From NCBI GenBank assembly GCA_028276605.1, contig JAPYWC010000021.1, positions 1 to 11,149 on the forward strand: a stretch of 11,149 nt of DNA, given 5' to 3'. A program made the translations under genes and the position numbers. Below are positions 6,710 through 11,149 of this stretch, piece after piece. The DNA is from Desulfurococcales archaeon. Lineage in GTDB: Archaea; Thermoproteota; Thermoprotei_A; Sulfolobales; Ignisphaeraceae. Positions within the stretch are counted from its first letter, which is position 1, and each line of letters opens with the position of its first letter. Under the pieces are notes generated by a model, which saw nothing but the letters and a program-made list of their open reading frames with translations, made no database searches and was not told where the DNA came from.

Positions 6710-8182
6710 TCATGACATAAGCTTTAACATATATTTTAGAACCTTTTTCCATATTTGTCTATTGAAGAGAGGTCTCCACGCTAGAAAGGTTTGGGCTAAG
6801 TTTTCTCGGTTTAGGAACTCAACTAGTTGAAGTGTGAGGTACGTATATATTAATGGGGTTAATTGGACTGCATAGAAACTGTACTGGGTTCTTGACCCTG
6901 CAATCCATAGCAAAATGTAGGATGTGAATGTACCATAAATAATTATCCAAGCCTTCTTACTCAAACTTTTATCGGAATCTTCATAGAATCTCTTTGCCAG
7001 TGTAATCATCATTAAGATTAGTGCTATTGCATATGCGGGTACAAAGCCTTGAGCATAAACAGTTGTTCCGTTTGCATATATGTATAGGGGGAATGAGTTT
7101 AACCCGAAGAACCAATCCCATGGCGCAGAAGATATCGGACAATTTGGTCCAACACATTTTGTGCTCAAATGCCATGATATGGCTCCAAAAATGCTTTGCT
7201 GAAGCCACGCTACAACACCTATTCTCAATATTATTGGATAAGCTACAAGCAGTTGAAAGAACGCAAATGAGAGCAGCATTAGCAACATCATTTCAATAGC
7301 CCGATCAAGTACGCTGCGATATGTGCTACTCTTGGCTTCTTTCCATGTCTTGCCCACATACAAGCATAGTATTGGTAGGAATGCAGTCAATGCGGTAAAC
7401 TTAAATGTTGCTGCAAAGCCTAGGAGAAGAATCGCCTCCCTATATCTTTCATTAGCGGCTAGATATATTGATAGCAGAGAAAATGTAGTAACGTAGATAT
7501 CCAGCATTGCGATAGACGCCATATTCCTTAATAAGGGATCTACAGCAGTTGCTGCAGCGGCTATCAAGCCCAGTTCATTGCTTTGGCTAAGCCTCTTTGT
7601 TAAAAAGAATACTAGTATAACTGTTGCCGCACCCATTATTATTGATGGTATGCGCCAGTAAAGAGGTCTATCCCCCAATATTAGCATTGCTAAAGCTATG
7701 ACATATTTCGCTGTTGGGGGGTGCTCCAAGTTCAAGTATTCATAAATATTCTGTGCATCACCTAAAATCCAGCCAAATACAGTAGCAGTAGCATTAGTCG
7801 CTTTTGCGAAGAGTATGATAGACTCAGAAGTCTTCGCTGAGACATAGATTGCATTTAGCTTGTCAAAGCGGTCGCATAGAATGGTTATGCCGAAGGAGCT
7901 CGCTAAACTTTTGGCTCTCTCTAGTTCTTCTTTTGATGCATAAACTAGTGTTGCCTTCAATTCGTCTCCTTCTTGATGCGGCATAAGTCCGAATATTTTG
8001 GTCAGTATATTGCGGGCTGCATCAACATACCAGACTTCATCCGAGACATAACCTTTTCTTGCGCAGAAAAATCTTTGCTCCTCCTGCTCAAAGGATAACG
8101 CTTGTGAGAACGTCAGGTACACGTTTACGAAGACTATAACTGCAAGTACAATTATTACAAGAATATTTATCTTGTCATTCAT
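6710..8182 (-). CDS. PMT-type GT-C membrane glycosyltransferase
   Basis: This is a polytopic membrane protein of 490 residues with features of the protein O-mannosyltransferase (PMT, GT39) group, which transfer a sugar from a lipid-phosphate donor on the outer face of the membrane. After a first membrane helix (about 6-27) comes an outer loop with the acidic pair Asp48-Glu49 in SDEVWYVDAAR, the usual catalytic site. It ends in HPPTAKY (154-160) and WRIPSIIMG (176-184), both PMT-like. About nine further membrane helices follow. Sequons NAT (130) and NGT (371) and Cys343/Cys348 lie in predicted outer loops. An open frame extends to 8293, but that overlaps the divergent ATPase gene, and the TATA box at 8220 favours the ATG at 8182; 8212 is an alternative. 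Acceptor and donor are unknown. Confidence 0.85.
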   Translation of the reverse strand: MNDKINILVIIVLAVIVFVNVYLTFSQALSFEQEEQRFFCARKGYVSDEVWYVDAARNILTKIFGLMPHQEGDELKATLVYASKEELERAKSLASSFGITILCDRFDKLNAIYVSAKTSESIILFAKATNATATVFGWILGDAQNIYEYLNLEHPPTAKYVIALAMLILGDRPLYWRIPSIIMGAATVILVFFLTKRLSQSNELGLIAAAATAVDPLLRNMASIAMLDIYVTTFSLLSIYLAANERYREAILLLGFAATFKFTALTAFLPILCLYVGKTWKEAKSSTYRSVLDRAIEMMLLMLLSFAFFQLLVAYPIILRIGVVAWLQQSIFGAISWHLSTKCVGPNCPISSAPWDWFFGLNSFPLYIYANGTTVYAQGFVPAYAIALILMMITLAKRFYEDSDKSLSKKAWIIIYGTFTSYILLWIAGSRTQYSFYAVQLTPLIYTYLTLQLVEFLNRENLAQTFLAWRPLFNRQIWKKVLKYMLKLMS

Positions 8183-8219
8183 TCTCAATACCGAGTTGCA
8201 GAGATTATGCATGTAAGCA

Positions 8220-8227
8220 CTTATAAA
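8220..8227 (-). promoter_or_regulatory. TATA-like box before the PMT-type gene
   Basis: On the minus strand TTTATAAG lies about 41 bases before the ATG at 8182 and predicts a leader of about 15 bases without a clear Shine-Dalgarno motif. It decides against the longer start at 8293. Confidence 0.5.
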
Positions 8228-8240
8228 CCTCAATAACGAT

Positions 8241-8248
8241 TTTAAATA
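8241..8248 (+). promoter_or_regulatory. TATA-like box before the TIP49 ATPase gene
   Basis: TTTAAATA is centred about 42 bases before the ATG at 8287 and predicts a transcript start near 8270, just before a GGTGGTG ribosome binding motif (8273-8279). It is nearly symmetric, so it could also drive the PMT-type gene from further upstream. Confidence 0.5.
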
Positions 8249-8286
8249 CATTTTGTGTATGAGTTGATTATAGGTGGTGTTACTGT

Positions 8287-9663
8287 ATGTCAATGATCAG
8301 AGAGGTTAAGGAAGAGACTAAGAGAGAGATGCTAAAAAGGATAAGTGCACATAGTCATATAAGAGGTTTAGGTCTTGACGAGAAAGGTGAGCCTATATTT
8401 ATTGCCGACGGTCTTGTAGGACAACTGGAGGCCAGGAAGGCTGCAGGAATCGTAGTTAAAATGATTAAAGAGGGTAAGCTTGCTGGAAGAGGCATACTAC
8501 TTGTAGGGCCACCAGGCTCAGGTAAAACAGCGCTGGCAATAGCTATAGCTAGAGAACTTGGTGAGGACACACCGTTTGTAATGATAAATGGTGCAGAGCT
8601 TTATTCTGCAGAGATTAAGAAGACTGAGCTTTTAATGAGAGCAGTGAGGAGAGCTATTGGTATTAGGATTAGGGAGTTTAGAAGAGTTTATGAGGGGGTT
8701 GTAAAGGAGATAAAATACGCGCTTGCAAGACATCCATTCAATCCCTATGTAAAGGTTCCGAAAGCAGCTAGAATAACCCTTGCTACAAAAGATGAAGAGA
8801 AGACTCTAGAAGTTGACGAAGCTATAGCGATACAACTCTTTCAACTAGGTATAAAGAGGGGAGATCTAATAAGTATCGACGCTGATACTGGTGAGGTTTT
8901 CAAGCTCGGAAGAGTAAAGGGGATCGAGAAGGCCAAGTACTACGATATTGAAACTTCAAGGGTCCTGGAGGAGATGCCTAAAGGCAAGATATTTAAAGAG
9001 AAAGAAATTGTGAGAACAGTAACGCTTCACGATCTTGATGAAGCGTATGCAGCTCAAAAAAGAGCCATGATATCATTGATTGGTGTAGGTGTAGAAGAGA
9101 AAGAGATAGATCCAGAGATAAGAAGAAATGTTGATGAAACTGTAAGGAAGCTTCTCAACGAAGGAAAAGTTTCTCTTGTGCCCGGCGTACTATTCATAGA
9201 TGATGTTCACATGCTTGATATAGAGGCATTTAGTTTCTTAACCAGGGTTATGGAAAGCGAGTTCTCGCCAATAATAATAATGGCAACGAACAGAGGCATT
9301 ACAAAGATTCGTGGGACAGATATAGAGTCACCTCATGGAATACCATTAGACTTGCTGGACAGGCTTCTCATTATACCAGTAAGACCCTACACACCTGAGG
9401 AGATTAGAGAGATAATATTAATAAGAGCGGATGAAGAAGACGTTAAACTATCTAAGGATGCTATAGATCTGCTAGTCAAAATTGCTTCAGAGAGAAGCTT
9501 GAGATACGCACTACAACTAATGCACCCAGCAAAAATTATTGCGGAAAGAAAAGGCAGAGAAGAGGTAACAGCAGAAGATGTTGAGGAAGTGAGTAAGTTA
9601 TTCATTGACGTATCGCAGAGTGTTGAATTTGCAAGGAAGTGGGAAAGCAAACTTTTGAAGTGA
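8287..9663 (+). CDS. TIP49/RuvBL-type AAA+ ATPase
   Basis: This 458-residue protein is the archaeal counterpart of eukaryotic RuvBL1/RuvBL2 (TIP49, Rvb1/2), hexameric AAA+ ATPases of chromatin remodelling and of box C/D snoRNP assembly. Its role in archaea is not settled. Visible parts: Walker A GPPGSGKT (74-81); ELYSAEIKKTELLMRAVRRAIG (104-125), almost as in RuvBL1; an inserted OB-like domain II of about 155-245; Walker B LFIDDVHMLD (302-311); sensor 1 ATNRG with Asn335; SPHGIPLDLLDR (348-359) with the arginine finger Arg359; and sensor 2 Arg406 in SLRYALQ. Eukaryotic forms have DEVH in Walker B, here DDVH. The ATG at 8287 has a GGTGGTG motif 7 bases upstream. The stop overlaps or abuts the next gene, forming a two-gene unit followed by a C/D box RNA. 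Confidence 0.95.
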   Translation: MSMIREVKEETKREMLKRISAHSHIRGLGLDEKGEPIFIADGLVGQLEARKAAGIVVKMIKEGKLAGRGILLVGPPGSGKTALAIAIARELGEDTPFVMINGAELYSAEIKKTELLMRAVRRAIGIRIREFRRVYEGVVKEIKYALARHPFNPYVKVPKAARITLATKDEEKTLEVDEAIAIQLFQLGIKRGDLISIDADTGEVFKLGRVKGIEKAKYYDIETSRVLEEMPKGKIFKEKEIVRTVTLHDLDEAYAAQKRAMISLIGVGVEEKEIDPEIRRNVDETVRKLLNEGKVSLVPGVLFIDDVHMLDIEAFSFLTRVMESEFSPIIIMATNRGITKIRGTDIESPHGIPLDLLDRLLIIPVRPYTPEEIREIILIRADEEDVKLSKDAIDLLVKIASERSLRYALQLMHPAKIIAERKGREEVTAEDVEEVSKLFIDVSQSVEFARKWESKLLK

Positions 9664-9668
9664 ATACA

Positions 9669-9929
9669 ATGTCTCATCAAGATATTTTGACAAAGTTTTT
9701 AAGCATTATCAGGTATATCGAACCTCTTGAAGCAAGTGAAAGTGGCTTCTTCACTGTAGAAGATCTTGCTAAAAGATGGAACGTAGATATAGATACCGCC
9801 AAGAAGATTATAAGAAAGCTAAGAAGAGAGGGATTTATTCGTAGAACTAGAGGTGGCAATTATAAATTAACACTGGCCGCAAAGGTCTTGATTAGAGTAT
9901 ATAAGAGGGCCAGAGAAAGGCAAGCATAG
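9669..9929 (+). CDS. Small winged-helix DNA-binding-like protein
   Basis: This basic 86-residue protein consists of little more than a winged helix. FFTVEDLAKRWNVDIDTAKKIIRKLRREGFI (27-57) is a classic helix-turn-helix in which the second helix would be the recognition helix, and RRTRGGNYKLTLAAKVLIRVYKRA is the wing and closing helix. It resembles small archaeal transcription-factor-like or RNA-associated winged-helix proteins; the exact family is not clear to me. A GTG at 9660 makes a GTGA overlap with the ATPase stop, and a GTG at 9639 would lie further inside that gene. I prefer the ATG at 9669, preceded by AAGTGA. It is cotranscribed with the TIP49 ATPase, and a C/D box RNA begins 2 bases after its stop. 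Confidence 0.82.
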   Translation: MSHQDILTKFLSIIRYIEPLEASESGFFTVEDLAKRWNVDIDTAKKIIRKLRREGFIRRTRGGNYKLTLAAKVLIRVYKRARERQA

Positions 9930-9994
9930 TGTGATGAGCACGGCTGTGAGCTGATCACTACAGTAAAACATGATGAGTGCTCGTGTTTCTGATG
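9930..9994 (+). ncRNA. Box C/D 2'-O-methylation guide sRNA
   Basis: Four boxes occur in the right order: C box GTGATGA (9931-9937), D' box CTGA (9951-9954), C' box ATGATGA (9970-9976) and D box CTGA (9989-9992). The guide segments between C and D' (13 nt, 9938-9950) and between C' and D (12 nt, 9977-9988) have the spacing typical of archaeal sRNAs. Such RNAs bind L7Ae, Nop5 and fibrillarin and direct methylation of the target base paired to the fifth guide base before D or D'. Here these are G9946 and T9984, so the targets would be a C and an A. I could not identify the target RNAs. The 15-nt D'-C' spacer is longer than usual. The RNA starts 2 nt after a stop codon, so it is probably processed from the operon transcript. 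Confidence 0.8.
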
Positions 9995-10005
9995 TTTTTT
10001 ACATC
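9991..10005 (+). terminator. Short hairpin with T-run after the sRNA
   Basis: GATGT and ACATC form a 5-bp stem around a TTTTT loop, and the T6 run at 9995-10000 begins 2 bases after the D box. This is a likely termination or 3'-end processing point for the ATPase-winged helix-sRNA transcript. A second T-rich stretch lies at 10048-10059. Confidence 0.45.
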
Positions 10006-10064
10006 TAAAGTTATGTATAGATAATCGCCCTTGATTTTCATTTAATATTTTCTTTTTTATAGAA

Positions 10065-10072
10065 TTATAAAT
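10065..10072 (+). promoter_or_regulatory. TATA-like box before cas4
   Basis: TTATAAAT is centred about 38 bases before the ATG at 10107. Downstream, GGTGAT (10099-10104 region) gives a strong ribosome binding match very close to the ATG. This gene therefore has its own promoter. Confidence 0.5.
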
Positions 10073-10106
10073 TGTAGATGTATTATAGAAGTGACGCGGT
10101 GATAAT

Positions 10107-10727
10107 ATGGAATTCGATATTGTAGCACTTATTTACAGCTGGAAAATGGATGAAGCCAAAAAACATATGAAGGAAAAGCTTGAACTTGATGAAATCTATG
10201 TCACGGATCTGGTGCATTGCCCCCTTAAATATCAGTTCCAGAAGAAGTACCCTGACCTTGCATTGGCTGGAAGCTTTAGTCCATCAGCATTACAAGGGGA
10301 ATTCATACATAGAGGTGTTGAGGAAGTACTTAAGATGCTGCTCGGTAATGAAAATGTAAAGACTGAGGTAGAGTATGAGAGGAGGGTTGAAGTTGATGGA
10401 AAGGCATATATTGTTAAAGGGCGTGTTGATGCTGTCGTAGGGGACTATATTGTTGAGATAAAGAGTGCGCGTAGCGATACAGGAATTCCTTACGAGCATC
10501 ATGTTGAACAGCTAAGGATCTACATGTGGCTTACGGGATTAAGGAAGGGAATACTACTATACATCACACCTGTTCGAATTGTACAGTTCCTATACACAGA
10601 TCCTGCATCAGAGGGAGAGGTAATAGATCGTATACGTAGTATAATTAATGGAAGTCCAGCACCTAGATATACATGGGAATGCAATTACTGTTCCTTCGCT
10701 TTAATATGTCCGAAAAAGAGAACCTGA
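10107..10727 (+). CDS. cas4: Cas4-family RecB-like exonuclease
   Basis: Cas4 proteins are iron-sulfur RecB-fold DNA exonucleases that trim prespacers for CRISPR adaptation, though stand-alone copies are common in archaea and may serve repair. This one has 206 residues. The iron-sulfur cysteines are Cys38 in DLVHCPLKYQF and Cys192, Cys195 and Cys201 in ECNYCSFALICP. Nuclease residues are His69 in GEFIHRG, Asp108 in KGRVDAVVGD, Glu117 and Lys119 in VEIKSA, and the QLRIYMWL motif (Gln135). All expected catalytic residues are present, so it should be active. The start is supported by a GGTGAT motif just upstream. No other cas gene or repeat array lies in the window, so its link to CRISPR cannot be judged here. 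Confidence 0.9.
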   Translation: MEFDIVALIYSWKMDEAKKHMKEKLELDEIYVTDLVHCPLKYQFQKKYPDLALAGSFSPSALQGEFIHRGVEEVLKMLLGNENVKTEVEYERRVEVDGKAYIVKGRVDAVVGDYIVEIKSARSDTGIPYEHHVEQLRIYMWLTGLRKGILLYITPVRIVQFLYTDPASEGEVIDRIRSIINGSPAPRYTWECNYCSFALICPKKRT

Positions 10728-10783
10728 AGATGAAGTGCTATGAAAGTTCTCAGTAAGAAAGTCAATTAATTTATTACAATAGT

Positions 10784-10793
10784 GCTTATAAGC
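10784..10793 (+). promoter_or_regulatory. Palindromic TATA-like box before the pyruvoyl decarboxylase gene
   Basis: GCTTATAAGC is a perfect 10-bp palindrome about 46 bases before the ATG at 10834, predicting a transcript start near 10814. It is the clearest promoter element in the 106-base spacer after cas4. Confidence 0.5.
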
Positions 10794-10833
10794 GCAGTAA
10801 TGAGTAGAAACGCGCACTTGGGAACAAATAAAG

Positions 10834-11149
10834 ATGGATAATAACCAATCTAATCAAAGTAAAGGAAGCGAGGATAGAATAGTAGGTAAACATGTCTATG
10901 GAAACCTATATGATGTAGATCTTGAAGTAGCGAGCAACGAAGAAAAGTTAAGAGAAATAGTTGTTGAGGCAGCAAAGCTTGCTAACATGACATTATATGA
11001 AGTGAGGAGCTGGAGTTTTGGCGGTAAAAAAGGCGGTGTTTCAGTAATTGCTCTAGTTCTCGAAAGCCATATAGCGATACACACATGGATCGAATACAAG
11101 TATGCAACCGTTGATGTATATACATGTGGCGAAAAAGCGATCCATGGAA
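10834..11149 (+). CDS. speD: Pyruvoyl-dependent decarboxylase, AdoMetDC family, probably arginine decarboxylase type (3' end cut)
   Basis: The visible 105 residues belong to the prokaryotic S-adenosylmethionine decarboxylase family, whose proenzymes cut themselves at a serine to form a pyruvoyl cofactor. The self-cleavage site is Glu77-Ser78 in [10 protein letters not shown]; His83 and Cys98 (in VYTCGE) are the other catalytic residues. In crenarchaea one branch of the family has become arginine decarboxylase, making agmatine for polyamine synthesis. The N-terminal extension, the GNLYDVD segment, the [15 protein letters not shown] stretch and the lack of proline after HTW look to me more like that branch than true AdoMetDC. 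The family call is firm and the substrate call is tentative. The ATG at 10834 has at most a weak ribosome binding motif. About 25-30 residues are missing beyond the window end. Confidence 0.88.
   Translation, partial: MDNNQSNQSKGSEDRIVGKHVYGNLYDVDLEVASNEEKLREIVVEAAKLANMTLYEVRSWSFGGKKGGVSVIALVLESHIAIHTWIEYKYATVDVYTCGEKAIHG

Noticed and set aside
8183..8293. N-terminal extension of the PMT-type protein to 8293
   Set aside because: It would overlap the start of the divergent ATPase gene and both promoter boxes; the ATG at 8182 gives a normal first membrane helix.
10728..10833. Small gene in the spacer after cas4
   Set aside because: Only a nine-codon frame follows an ATG near 10730, and the spacer is explained by a promoter.
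9930..11149. CRISPR array near cas4
   Set aside because: I found no regularly spaced direct repeats on either side of the gene.
1..11149. tRNA genes, insertion sequences or integration sites
   Set aside because: No cloverleaf, TTCGA arm context, transposase motif or terminal inverted repeat was seen, and the base composition looks even throughout.

Overview
The window reads as an ordinary but informative piece of a crenarchaeal (Thermoprotei-type, probably hyperthermophilic) chromosome. The DNA is AT-rich and gene-dense, with tightly packed operons, ATGA/GTGA start-stop overlaps, archaeal TATA-like boxes about 25 bp before likely transcription starts, and GGTG/GAGG Shine-Dalgarno motifs on only some genes. 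The proteins are typically archaeal: archaeal RNase HII, a Mut7-C RNase, AMMECR1, a DUF354 protein, a Trm112-like zinc protein, a DUF2153-like helical protein, a TIP49/RuvBL-type AAA+ ATPase, Cas4 and a pyruvoyl decarboxylase that looks like the crenarchaeal arginine decarboxylase branch. The species cannot be fixed from the sequence alone.

Layout. Positions 1-3623 are a minus-strand run transcribed right to left: DUF354 glycosyltransferase-like protein, rnhB (4-bp overlap), Mut7-C RNase, AMMECR1, then dCTP deaminase, which is cut by the window edge. A short divergent promoter region (3624-3725) separates it from a plus-strand group: phosphoglucosamine mutase, Trm112-like protein (4-bp overlap) and a DUF2153-like protein. 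After a convergent intergenic region (5967-6104) come two minus-strand genes: a small Q-rich winged-helix-like protein and a PMT-type membrane glycosyltransferase. A second divergent promoter region (8183-8286) leads to a plus-strand group: the TIP49/RuvBL ATPase, a small winged-helix protein and, directly behind it, a box C/D guide RNA. A solo Cas4 nuclease and the start of the pyruvoyl decarboxylase follow, each with its own promoter.

Function. The left part is nucleotide and nucleic-acid housekeeping (dUMP supply, ribonucleotide removal from DNA, RNA cleavage). The centre combines sugar-nucleotide supply (GlmM), two glycosyltransferase-like proteins and a methyltransferase activator (Trm112). 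The right part holds the most interesting feature: an unannotated-looking C/D box sRNA (9931-9992) that starts 2 nt after the gene following the TIP49 ATPase. The eukaryotic relatives of that ATPase assemble C/D snoRNPs. I found no CRISPR array, tRNA, rRNA or insertion sequence, and no gene-free stretch longer than about 180 bases.
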